Of a stretch of DNA of 37,989 bases, positions 16,136 through 23,217 are shown in pieces. The notes beneath the pieces were generated by a model, which searched no databases, was not told where the DNA came from, and worked only from the letters and a program-made list of their open reading frames with translations. Within the stretch, counting starts at the first letter, position 1, and the number at the start of each line of letters is the position of its first letter. Origin of the DNA: Polyangiaceae bacterium (lineage in GTDB: Bacteria > Myxococcota_A > Polyangia > Polyangiales > Polyangiaceae); NCBI GenBank assembly GCA_022842465.1, contig JALHPN010000073.1, positions 1 through 37,989 of the forward strand, written 5' to 3'. The translations under genes and the position numbers were made by a program.

Positions 16136-16591
16136 TCAGTGGTAGATGCCCGCCCCGTCGGGATCGAGGCACACGCGGCGCGTGCTGTTCTTGGGGTCGA
16201 GCCGGACCCCCGAGGATGCCGAGTCGGGCTCGATCGCGAGGACGACGTCGTAGCAACGACCGTTGCCCGTCCCGGGGATCTGCGCGACGCCCACCGCCCC
16301 GGGCTTCGCGACCCCGCCGACCGCCGCCTGGAGGGTCGGCGTCCCGGGAGACACGGCCTGCGCCCACACCGCGCCCGCGCGCAGCGCGCCCGTGCTGCCG
16401 ACCGTCACGCGGAACGCTCCGACGCCTCCGGGGTAGGTCAGTCCCCACGTCACCCTCGTGATGGAGACGACCGGTCCGGACGGTACTGCGGGCGAGACGA
16501 CCTTCGCGTCGCCTGCCATGCAGACGGACGCGAGCGTGAGGACGGAGACGAGGGCGAGGCCAGAGACGGTGCGCGAGACCAGGTTCGACAT
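16136..16591 (-). CDS. Small secreted protein, unknown function
   Basis: 151 aa with a clear signal peptide (MSNLVSRTVSGLALVSVLTL, cleavage near ASVCMAG). The remainder is about 125 residues rich in Gly, Val and Thr with a beta-sandwich look. Two Cys lie in NGRCYDVVLAIEP and TRRVCLDPDGAG, probably disulfide-linked. GGAG 5 nt before the ATG supports the start. I do not recognise the family. It is convergent with ald across the terminator. Confidence 0.7.
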   Translation of the reverse strand: MSNLVSRTVSGLALVSVLTLASVCMAGDAKVVSPAVPSGPVVSITRVTWGLTYPGGVGAFRVTVGSTGALRAGAVWAQAVSPGTPTLQAAVGGVAKPGAVGVAQIPGTGNGRCYDVVLAIEPDSASSGVRLDPKNSTRRVCLDPDGAGIYH

Positions 16592-16772
16592 GCGAGCTCC
16601 ATGTTGCGAGGAAAGGGCCGAGCCCGGGAAGTCCGGGCGCTGTCCACGTGGGAAACGGCACGTCGCCTCGGGAGTTGAGTCGAAACTCCACCTCGCGTCG
16701 GATGCCTTCACGAGCCGGAAAGGCGCGAGACAGAGAATTGACACGTGCGGGCGAAGCGTCCGAAGCTCGCCC

Positions 16773-18032
16773 ATGAGCCTAGTCTCGAGAGGGGCGATCG
16801 GCCTCGTGGCCTTGGCAGTCGTCGCGTGCCGTCCGACGGTGGACGTCGGGAAGGAGCCGGCTCCGATCGCCTCGGCGTCCGTCCACGACGCCAGCGCCGG
16901 CGGCGCGACCTCGGGCCTCGAGCACGACGCCGCGGCGACCCGTCCGGCCGACGATCCCGCGGTCGCCGCGTTCTTCGCAGGCACGGCGGAGCTCCCCCCC
17001 GACATCGAGGACAGGCTGCTGGCGGGGTTGGCCAGCTGCGGAATGAAGGAGGAGGCGCCCGACCCAGACTGCCCCGGCGTCAAGGCGTGGAAGCGCGCCG
17101 AGAGCGAGCGCATGCGCGCCGACAAGGAGGGCTCGAAGGCCGTCGCGCAGAAGCACATCGCCGCCGTTAGCCCCGCGACGCGCTGCGCCGCCGCGAGCGT
17201 GCTCGGCGCGCCTTGGGGGTCCGACGCCACGAGCGCGCTCCTCGCCGCAGCAGAGAAGGAGCAGGATCCGAACGTCCTTTCGTGCATCGTTCGGCGCGGA
17301 CATGCAAGCTGGCTGCTCTACCCGACGCCCGCCGTGAGGAGCTTCCTCACGAAGATGACCGAGCACCCGAGCGAGCTCGTTCGACGCCACGCGCTCGCGC
17401 GGCTCCTCTTCCGGGACGGGATCGCGAAGAGCTTTCCCGACGGCTTCCTCGCCGTGGCGAAGCGGCTCGACGTCGATCCGTCGATGGCGATCCGCAAGGA
17501 GCTCTGCCAAGAGCTCTACGAGACGGAGGACGAGCGCGCGATCCCGCTCCTCGCGAAGTACCTCGAGGCGAAGGACACCCCCGACGAGCTCTACGCGGCG
17601 TGCTTCGGCGGGCTCGTCGAGGCGTGGGCGAGGAACCCGCGTCACGAGAAGCCGAGTCGCAAGGCGTACGAGCTGACGCTGAAGCTCCTCGCGGCCAAGC
17701 CCCGGACACGAACGCGGCCGACCAACGACGGGCTGGGCATGGCGTCGCTCGCCACCGCGAAGACGGATCCGAGCGACGACCGGGACAAGGCGTGGCGGAA
17801 GGCGATGTCTCCCTGGTACGACCCGAAGAAGGTCCTCGCCACGCTGGAGGATCTCGCGCTCGACGCAGCCGCCGGTGACGAGGTGCGACACTCCGCGGTC
17901 TACGCGATGCGCGATCTCGGCGCGCCGCGCGCCACGTTCGTGCGAATGGTCCAGGCGTGCAAGATGCAAGGCGCGAGCTGCACCGAGACGATCGCGCACG
18001 CGTCCATGGTCGAGGGCGCCGAGGGAAAGTGA
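16773..18032 (+). CDS. Lipoprotein with HEAT-like helical repeats
   Basis: 419 aa. The N-terminal lipoprotein signal ends LAVVACRP. After an Ala-rich linker, the body (about 70-415) is mostly helical. It has repeat-like segments such as SELVRRHALARLLFRDG, LLAKYLEAKDTPDELYAACFG and DEVRHSAVYAMRDLGAPRA, which fit HEAT/ARM repeats used for protein binding. It has several scattered Cys residues. No enzyme motif is seen. The ATG at 16773 gives the signal peptide; TTGACA at 16738 is a good -35 but lacks a matching -10. It is convergent with the kinase gene ending at 18036. Confidence 0.72.
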   Translation: MSLVSRGAIGLVALAVVACRPTVDVGKEPAPIASASVHDASAGGATSGLEHDAAATRPADDPAVAAFFAGTAELPPDIEDRLLAGLASCGMKEEAPDPDCPGVKAWKRAESERMRADKEGSKAVAQKHIAAVSPATRCAAASVLGAPWGSDATSALLAAAEKEQDPNVLSCIVRRGHASWLLYPTPAVRSFLTKMTEHPSELVRRHALARLLFRDGIAKSFPDGFLAVAKRLDVDPSMAIRKELCQELYETEDERAIPLLAKYLEAKDTPDELYAACFGGLVEAWARNPRHEKPSRKAYELTLKLLAAKPRTRTRPTNDGLGMASLATAKTDPSDDRDKAWRKAMSPWYDPKKVLATLEDLALDAAAGDEVRHSAVYAMRDLGAPRATFVRMVQACKMQGASCTETIAHASMVEGAEGK

Positions 18033-18035
18033 GCG

Positions 18036-19790
18036 TCAGAGCCGGAAGTAGATCCGGAACCGCATCTTCTGCGAGCGCGGAGCGAGCCCGAGCCCCTGGA
18101 ACGCTGCGATCACGCAGGGCGCGAAGCTCGCGGAGGGGGCGGCGCCGTTGACGGCGACGTCGAACGAGGGGGGGCGCATGGCTCCGGGGTTCGCGACGTA
18201 GACGACGATCTGCTCGTCCTCGACGTGTCCGCTCGAGGCGGCGACGCAGGCGTCGATCTTCGGTGTCAGGCCGCGGATCATCGCCTGCTCGTGCGCCGAG
18301 TAGACGAAGAAGTCCTGCGAGGGCTCGAACGTCGAGGGCCGCGGCGGACGGCCCGCGGGTGACGAGCCCGGCGGCGGGGACGTCGGAGGCGAGGCCGGCG
18401 CTGCCGGAGCCGAGGGGGAGCTCGACGGCGGCGGCTTCGCCCCGGGCGGCGCCGGAAGGGACGGGGTCACCTGCGGCGCGGTCGGTCGAGGGGCCGCCGT
18501 GCTCGCCGCATCGGGCACCGCGCTCGCCCCGGCGTCGGCCGTGGTCGCTCCGGCGTCCCCCGCGCTCGCCGTGGGGCCACTCCCCTCGTCCGAGGCCGCG
18601 CCACTACCGATCACACCGAGGACGATCGTGAGTCCTGCGCATCCGATGAAGAGCGTCGTCAGGCCGCCCGCGAGGACGACCACCACCATTCCCAGCGTCG
18701 AGAACGCGGGCCGCGCGGTCCGCCGCGGCGGGAACGTCGCGTCGACGGTGGGAGCCACCGCCACGGGATGCGCGAGCGGAGCCATCATCGGCGGACCGCC
18801 GCCCCCGAAGGGCGGCGCGACGTGCGGGCTGGACGAGCGCACGCCCACGTCGAAGGTGTTCGTGTTCGCAGGGGCGGCCCCGGCCGATACGACGGTGTCC
18901 GGAGAGGAGTCGGCGGGCGCCACACGGCTCACGAGCGTCGCCGGCCAGCTCCCCTTGAGCGATGACTGGAGCGCCTGCGCCATCTCGGAGGCGCGCCCGA
19001 ACCGCGCCGCGGGGTCCTTGCTCAATGCCCGCGCGACCGCATCGGACATCGCCTGCGGCGTCGCCGGCGCGAGCTGCCGCACGGGCGGCGGCACGTGCGC
19101 GAGCACCTCCGTGAGCAAGCCCTGGCTCGTCGTCCCGAACGGCCGCCTGCCCGTGAGCATCTCGAAGAGGACGACGCCGACGGCGTGGATGTCGGAGCGT
19201 GCGTCGGCGCGCTCTCCGCGCAGCTGCTCGGGCGCCATGTAGAGGGGCGTACCGAGCACGTGGCCCGTCGCCGTGCGCACGCCCGCCGGCGCGTCGTGCA
19301 CCTTCGCGATCCCGAAGTCGAGGAGCTTCACGTGCTCCTCCCCCGTGCCCGCGCGCGTGATCCAGACGTTCGACGGCTTGACGTCGCGGTGCGTGATCCC
19401 CACCGCGTGCGCGGCGTCGAGGCCTGCGAGCATCTGCACGGCAATCCGAGCGGCGCGGGCGGGCTCGAGCGGCACTCCGGACCGCAAGAGCGCCGAGAGC
19501 GGCTCGCCCGTGAGGAGCTCCATCACCAAGAACGGCGGGTCTCCGTCCTGGAAATCGAAGATGGCGACGACGTGCGGGCTCTGGAGGGCCCCCGCCGTCA
19601 TCGCCTCCTGACGGAGGCGCGCGACCGCCTCCGGCCCCACGTCGCCGAGCACCTTCAGCGCGACGCGGCGTCGGAGATCGAGCTGCTCCGCCTCGAAGAC
19701 CGCTCCCATGCCGCCCGCGCCGATCGGCCGGAGCAGCCGGTAGCGGCCGCCGAGGACCTGTCCGACGAGTGCTTGTCGATCGATGGGCAT
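18036..19790 (-). CDS. Ser/Thr protein kinase with AgmX/PglI-like C-terminal domain
   Basis: 584 aa. The kinase domain is complete: GAGGMGAVFEAE Gly loop, Lys46 in RVALKVL, HRDVKPSN (Asp136), DFG 158-160, and GTPLYMAPEQ. A long Ala/Pro linker, one transmembrane segment (TLGMVVVVLAGGLTTLFIGC, near residue 365) and a Pro/Ser/Ala-rich stalk follow. The C-terminal 90 residues (IRGLTPKIDACVA to MRFRIYFRL) resemble the AgmX/PglI-type C-terminal domain of myxobacterial envelope proteins, including a Cys pair. The kinase domain faces the cytoplasm and the tail the periplasm. It starts 16 nt after the FHA-type sigma-54 activator gene on the same strand, so the two are almost certainly one operon and may be kinase and phospho-target. 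Confidence 0.92.
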   Translation of the reverse strand: MPIDRQALVGQVLGGRYRLLRPIGAGGMGAVFEAEQLDLRRRVALKVLGDVGPEAVARLRQEAMTAGALQSPHVVAIFDFQDGDPPFLVMELLTGEPLSALLRSGVPLEPARAARIAVQMLAGLDAAHAVGITHRDVKPSNVWITRAGTGEEHVKLLDFGIAKVHDAPAGVRTATGHVLGTPLYMAPEQLRGERADARSDIHAVGVVLFEMLTGRRPFGTTSQGLLTEVLAHVPPPVRQLAPATPQAMSDAVARALSKDPAARFGRASEMAQALQSSLKGSWPATLVSRVAPADSSPDTVVSAGAAPANTNTFDVGVRSSSPHVAPPFGGGGPPMMAPLAHPVAVAPTVDATFPPRRTARPAFSTLGMVVVVLAGGLTTLFIGCAGLTIVLGVIGSGAASDEGSGPTASAGDAGATTADAGASAVPDAASTAAPRPTAPQVTPSLPAPPGAKPPPSSSPSAPAAPASPPTSPPPGSSPAGRPPRPSTFEPSQDFFVYSAHEQAMIRGLTPKIDACVAASSGHVEDEQIVVYVANPGAMRPPSFDVAVNGAAPSASFAPCVIAAFQGLGLAPRSQKMRFRIYFRL

Positions 19791-19806
19791 CGTGGTGGCC
19801 GAGCGC

Positions 19807-21159
19807 TCACGGCCGGAAGTCGTCGAGCGAGATCTTGTAGAGCTTCAGCCAACGGTGGATCTGCACGCGGTCCTTGCCGAGCTCGCGGGCGACCGCCGCG
19901 ACGTTCCCCGCGTACTTCTGGAGGAGGGCGCGGAGCTCCGGGAGCGGAGGGGCGTTCGTCCGGGAGCCTAGCTTCACGGGAGAGGGCTCGTCTCCGGCGC
20001 GCGCCGAGCGAACCGCCTCGAGGACGACGGGCGGGAGGTGCGGCTCGTCGAGCTCGCCGTTCGTCGCGAGCGCTTCGGCGCGGCGCACGGCGGCGGCGAG
20101 CTCGCGCACGTTGAGCGGCCAGTCGTGGCGCAGGAGGCCGATCATGAACTGGGAGGTCGGCCGGACCCTGTTACCGGTCTGCGCGAGGAAAGCCTCGACG
20201 AGGAGCCGGATGTCCTCCTTGCGCGCGCGGAGCGGCGGGAGCGCGATCGTGTGAGCGCTGATGCGGGCGAAGAGATCCGCGCGGAAGCGCTCCTCGCGCA
20301 CGAGCTGGGCGATGGGGCGATGCGTGGCGCTCACGAGGCGCACGTCCACCGGCTCGGGAACGTGACTCCCGAGCGGCATCACCTGTCGGGTGTCGAGGAC
20401 GCGGAGAAGCTTCGCCTGCGCCTCCACGGGCATGTCGCCGATCTCGTCGAGGAACAGGGTCCCGCCGTCCGCGCTCCGGACGAGCCCCAGCCGATCGCGG
20501 TCGAGCCCCGTGAACGCGCCGCGCTTCGCTCCGAACAGCTCGGCTTCGAGGAGCGCGGCAGGGACCGCCGCGCAGTTCAGCGCGACGAAGGCCCCGCTGC
20601 GACCGCTCGCGTCGTGGAGCGCCCGCGCGACGACCTCCTTTCCGGTGCCGCTCTCGCCGAGGACGAGCACGGAGAGCTCGACGCCGGCGACGGCGACGCG
20701 GAGGATCTCTGCGCGCACCTCCGCCATGGAAGGGCCACCGACGAGGGCGGCGACCGAGGGCGGCACGGCGCGATCCGAGCGCTGGAGGAGGTAGCGCTCG
20801 GCTCCCCGCAGGGCGAGCTTGAACACGACGGCGCCGAGTCGTAGCTCGTCCCCGTCGGCGAGGACCGCCTCGGCCGTCCTCGTGCCGTTGACGAAGGTTC
20901 CGTTGCGGCTCTCGAGATCCTGGACGACCCAGGCGTCGTTCCGTCGGACGACCCGCGCGTGGGAGCGCGACACCGACCCGAACGGGAGCGCGAGGCCTCC
21001 GGCCGGCGGCTCGCGCCCGATCACGAGCGACTCGCCGACGAGCAGCGCCGCCGGGGGAACGCTGGCGTCGGGCGCGTAGAGGGTGACGAGGCCCGCCGTG
21101 TCCGAATCGGACGCGGCCGCGGCCTTCCCCACGTTGAACGTGCTCGTCTCCGACGACAT
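19807..21159 (-). CDS. FHA-domain sigma-54-dependent transcriptional activator
   Basis: 450 aa. The N-terminal FHA domain (about 45-115) has phosphothreonine-binding landmarks: IGRE (Arg49), SRSHA (Ser64, His67) and SRNGTFVNG. The AAA+ domain has Walker A GESGTGKE (168-175), Walker B GGTLFLDEIGD (Asp238, Glu239), Arg-finger region FRADLF (302-307) and sensor II WPLNVREL. The sigma-54 contact loop reads GAFTGL (214-219) instead of GAFTGA. A Fis-like helix-turn-helix closes the protein (YAGNVAAVARELGKDRVQIH). It is probably activated when the FHA domain binds a phosphoprotein, perhaps one made by the kinase 16 nt downstream. The ATG at 21159 has a TATACT 7 nt upstream and a sigma-54-like element further up. 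Confidence 0.93.
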   Translation of the reverse strand: MSSETSTFNVGKAAAASDSDTAGLVTLYAPDASVPPAALLVGESLVIGREPPAGGLALPFGSVSRSHARVVRRNDAWVVQDLESRNGTFVNGTRTAEAVLADGDELRLGAVVFKLALRGAERYLLQRSDRAVPPSVAALVGGPSMAEVRAEILRVAVAGVELSVLVLGESGTGKEVVARALHDASGRSGAFVALNCAAVPAALLEAELFGAKRGAFTGLDRDRLGLVRSADGGTLFLDEIGDMPVEAQAKLLRVLDTRQVMPLGSHVPEPVDVRLVSATHRPIAQLVREERFRADLFARISAHTIALPPLRARKEDIRLLVEAFLAQTGNRVRPTSQFMIGLLRHDWPLNVRELAAAVRRAEALATNGELDEPHLPPVVLEAVRSARAGDEPSPVKLGSRTNAPPLPELRALLQKYAGNVAAVARELGKDRVQIHRWLKLYKISLDDFRP

Positions 21160-21166
21160 CCCGCCG

Positions 21167-21172
21167 AGTATA
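21167..21172 (-). promoter_or_regulatory. -10 TATACT for the FHA activator gene
   Basis: TATACT on the minus strand is 7 nt before the ATG at 21159. The mRNA would be leaderless or nearly so. A T-rich stretch lies where a -35 would be, without a clear hexamer. It would give basal expression beside the sigma-54-like promoter upstream. Confidence 0.5.
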
Positions 21173-21211
21173 GCGGCAGGGAACAGAAGAAGAGACAACG
21201 CCACGAAGGGG

Positions 21212-21340
21212 CTATTCCTTCGCCGCGCTGGTGACGTGACTCCGGTAGCAGATGCTCCGCGCGGACGCCGGAGCCGCCATCGTGAGCGCGAGGAGACCCG
21301 TCGAACCGACGAAGAGCACATGTTTCACGGAGCGGCTCAT
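21212..21340 (-). CDS. Candidate secreted micropeptide (42 aa)
   Basis: The ATG at 21340 opens a 42-aa reading frame. It has a complete signal peptide: a basic MSRSVKH start, a hydrophobic core (VLFVGSTGLLALTM) and an APASA cleavage site. This leaves a mature peptide of about 15 residues with one Cys. It lies directly downstream of the sigma-54-like element, whose predicted transcript start is about 6 nt before the ATG, and 52 nt upstream of the FHA activator gene. No family is recognised. It could also be untranslated leader; the signal-peptide shape is the main support. Confidence 0.45.
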   Translation of the reverse strand: MSRSVKHVLFVGSTGLLALTMAAPASARSICYRSHVTSAAKE

Positions 21341-21356
21341 GATGACACGAAGGCCG

Positions 21357-21371
21357 AGCAAGCCCGGTGCC
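21357..21371 (-). promoter_or_regulatory. Sigma-54-like -24/-12 promoter
   Basis: On the minus strand the site reads GGCAC-CGGGC-TTGCT. The -24 GG and -12 GC are 10 nt apart, and only the leading T of the consensus is missing (C instead). The predicted start is near 21346, ahead of the micropeptide and then the FHA activator and kinase. A perfect palindrome about 95-122 bp upstream is suitably placed for an activator site. This suggests autoregulation (inference). Confidence 0.5.
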
Positions 21372-21440
21372 GTGCGAGGGCGCCACGACGAGGGACGTGC
21401 TTCCGCGGACTTGGCGTTCGAGGGCGCGACGCGCGGCCCC

Positions 21441-21468
21441 GGAGCTGTCACGGATCCGTGACAGCTCC
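21441..21468. promoter_or_regulatory. Perfect 28-bp palindrome, probable operator/UAS
   Basis: Fourteen bases, GGAGCTGTCACGGA, are followed directly by their exact reverse complement, centred on GGATCC. It sits upstream of both the leftward sigma-54-like promoter and the rightward gene at 21510, and no T-tract follows on either strand, so it is unlikely to be a terminator. The inner core is TGTCACGG-ATCC-GTGACA-like. It is a candidate site for the FHA activator or for another dimeric regulator. Confidence 0.65.
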
Positions 21469-21509
21469 TGAGGCTCGACGCGAGACGCGGAGGGCGAGAG
21501 GATCGGTCC

Positions 21510-21869
21510 ATGCTCCCCGATAGCCGGTTCGCCGTGCTCCGCGCATTCCGGCTGAAGCGCGCGATCGGCGGCCACGCGCACGACGGCGACGCACTCGTCC
21601 TCCATCTGCCGTTCGAGAGCGACGCGGCGCTCGCCGCCCTCCTCGGACGCCTCGGCCTGACGCACGAGCCGACGAAGAGCAGCGCGGGGACGTGGCGGGA
21701 TCCGGGGATGACGACGATCGCCGGCGTCCGTACTTACGTCAGCCTGCGGGCGGGCGCCGTGGAGCTCCAGGTCGGCCGCTCCTACGAGGTGTCCGGAGAG
21801 GACGTCGACGACGCGGCGACGGTCGAACGAGCGCTCGCCGAAGCCGGGCTCCTTCCGCGCGCCGACTGA
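21510..21869 (+). CDS. Hypothetical protein, 119 aa
   Basis: 119 aa starting at ATG 21510, with GAGAGG 8 nt upstream. No signal peptide or membrane segment is seen. The sequence is mixed alpha/beta with two similar hydrophobic stretches (DALVLHLPFESDAALAALLG and GAVELQVGRSYEVSGED). No family is recognised. The 28-bp palindrome lies 41 nt upstream of its start, so it may share control with the divergent FHA activator operon. It is convergent with the lipoprotein gene ending at 21890. Confidence 0.6.
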   Translation: MLPDSRFAVLRAFRLKRAIGGHAHDGDALVLHLPFESDAALAALLGRLGLTHEPTKSSAGTWRDPGMTTIAGVRTYVSLRAGAVELQVGRSYEVSGEDVDDAATVERALAEAGLLPRAD

Positions 21870-21889
21870 TGCGCACGCCGCCCCCGCGA

Positions 21890-22357
21890 TCACTCACGGG
21901 TGCAGACGACGTTCCCGTCCGTTCCGCGCGGGAACGAGAACGAGAACGCGCTGAAGGTCGCCTGCGTGCAGGTCTCCGGCTCCGCCCCCGGCGCCGCTCC
22001 GAGGCACACCGTCCGGGTGTTGCAGTCGAGCTTCAGCTTCAACGCGGCGTCCGCGTTCGCCGTCGTCCCCTGGCTCATCGAGCCCCAGCAGCCCGGCATC
22101 TCGAACGTGAGCTCGGCGTTGAAGACGAGGGCCTTGTTCGTCTGCCCCTTGCAGTTGAACGCGACGTTCTGGCATGTCGCGAAGCACATCGATCCGCTGT
22201 CCTCGCGGCCGTCGTTGCCGATCGCCTCCGGCGGGATCGGCTTCTGGGCCTCGGTGCCCGAGGCGGGGGCAGACGTCCGCCGATCGTCCGGCTCCGTCTC
22301 GGCCGCGCACCCCACGCCCAGCACCCCGCACACGACGACCCACGTGACTCGCTTCAT
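21890..22357 (-). CDS. Small lipoprotein, last gene of five-gene operon
   Basis: 155 aa with an N-terminal lipoprotein signal (MKRVTWVVVCGVLGVGCAAE). A Thr/Pro/Glu spacer precedes a domain of about 100 residues with six Cys (SMCFATCQNVAFNCKGQ, then MPGCWGSM, LDCNTRTVCLG and VVCTRE), suggesting disulfides. Shine-Dalgarno AGGAG is 6 nt before the ATG. The ATG overlaps the stop of the preceding gene (ATGA), so translation is coupled. The function is unknown; it is probably a partner of the DUF1501 and heme proteins of the same operon. Confidence 0.78.
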   Translation of the reverse strand: MKRVTWVVVCGVLGVGCAAETEPDDRRTSAPASGTEAQKPIPPEAIGNDGREDSGSMCFATCQNVAFNCKGQTNKALVFNAELTFEMPGCWGSMSQGTTANADAALKLKLDCNTRTVCLGAAPGAEPETCTQATFSAFSFSFPRGTDGNVVCTRE

Positions 22358-23217
22358 CCGCGGCTCCTGCGCCTCGAGGTGAACAGCAACGCGCCCGCCA
22401 CGCCGATCGCGAAGAGCCCCGCGAGCGGCGATCCGTCCAGACCTACTCCGTGCACCGTACACGCGACTTCACCCGCGGCCGGCCGGCGCCCACCGCCCGT
22501 CGCCTCCTCGTCGCCGCTCTCCCCCGTGCCCGTGCCCGTGCCCGTGCTCGATCCGGAGCCCGTTCCGGTACCCGTCCCGGTCCCCGGCGTCGCATTCGTG
22601 CCGCTGCTGCTCGCCCCGGCGTCCACGCCTGGCACCGGCCCCGACTTCTCGTCCGGCGGCGGCGCCGTGCTCGCCGGCGGCGGCGTCGCCGGCGGCGGCG
22701 CGCCTCCCACGATCGCGACGTCCTTCAGGGTGTGCGCGGCGCGATCCCCGCCGTTGCCGGTCCCGTTCGTCGCGAGCCCGACGGCCCACAGCCGGAACGT
22801 CGTCCCGGTGGCCGGAGCCGTCGCGCGGAACGTGAAGGTCGCCGCGTTCGACGCGACGCTGTTCCCGTTCGGCACCATCTCGCCGAAGCTGTCCCGGAGG
22901 TTCTGGGTCACCGGCGCGAGCACCACGCCGTCCGTCGCCGCCGCGCTCGCGGCCGCGCGCGTCTGCCCCGTCGTCACGACGACCGAGAAGTTCGCGCTCT
23001 GCCCCGCGTTCAGCGAGGCGGGGCCGGTGATCGTGACCGTCGGGGCCGTGCCTCCGCTGTGGCACTCGTTGCAACTCTGCCCTTGCGGGAAGGTCGGATA
23101 CGGCTTTCCGGTGTAGCCCGCCAGCCCGCCCGCGTTCGCCGACGCCGCGAGGGCGAACGACGACACGACCAGGCCGGCGAGCAGCGCGAAGGCTCGAGGC
23201 GCGCGCAGCATGGCCAT
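22354..23217 (-). CDS. Choice-of-anchor-V-type heme-motif protein with MYXO-CTERM tail
   Basis: 287 aa. A signal peptide is followed by a heme c motif, CNECH (49-53), in the context YPTFPQGQSCNECHSGG. A beta-sandwich (PTVTITGPASLNAGQSANF and on) completes the choice-of-anchor V/Reeler-like domain. A Pro-rich and then Gly-Thr-rich low-complexity stalk (about 170-240) leads to a C-terminal Cys (VACTVHG), a hydrophobic helix and RRRSRG, a MYXO-CTERM-like tail. The start is ATG 23217, which shares one base with the preceding stop (TGATG); GTG 23220 is also possible. It is probably surface-exposed and redox-active. Confidence 0.85.
   Translation of the reverse strand: MAMLRAPRAFALLAGLVVSSFALAASANAGGLAGYTGKPYPTFPQGQSCNECHSGGTAPTVTITGPASLNAGQSANFSVVVTTGQTRAAASAAATDGVVLAPVTQNLRDSFGEMVPNGNSVASNAATFTFRATAPATGTTFRLWAVGLATNGTGNGGDRAAHTLKDVAIVGGAPPPATPPPASTAPPPDEKSGPVPGVDAGASSSGTNATPGTGTGTGTGSGSSTGTGTGTGESGDEEATGGGRRPAAGEVACTVHGVGLDGSPLAGLFAIGVAGALLFTSRRRSRG
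22521..22596 (-). repeat. Low-complexity Gly-Thr/Gly-Ser coding repeat
   Basis: Short 6-nt units on the minus strand encode alternating Gly-Thr, broken by one Gly-Ser stretch, in the stalk of the choice-of-anchor-V protein. Such tracts are prone to slippage but keep the frame in units of 6. Confidence 0.7.

Noticed and set aside
16738..16743. Perfect TTGACA before the HEAT-like lipoprotein
   Set aside because: No -10 hexamer is found at 15-19 nt, and the distance to the ATG is too short for a normal promoter.
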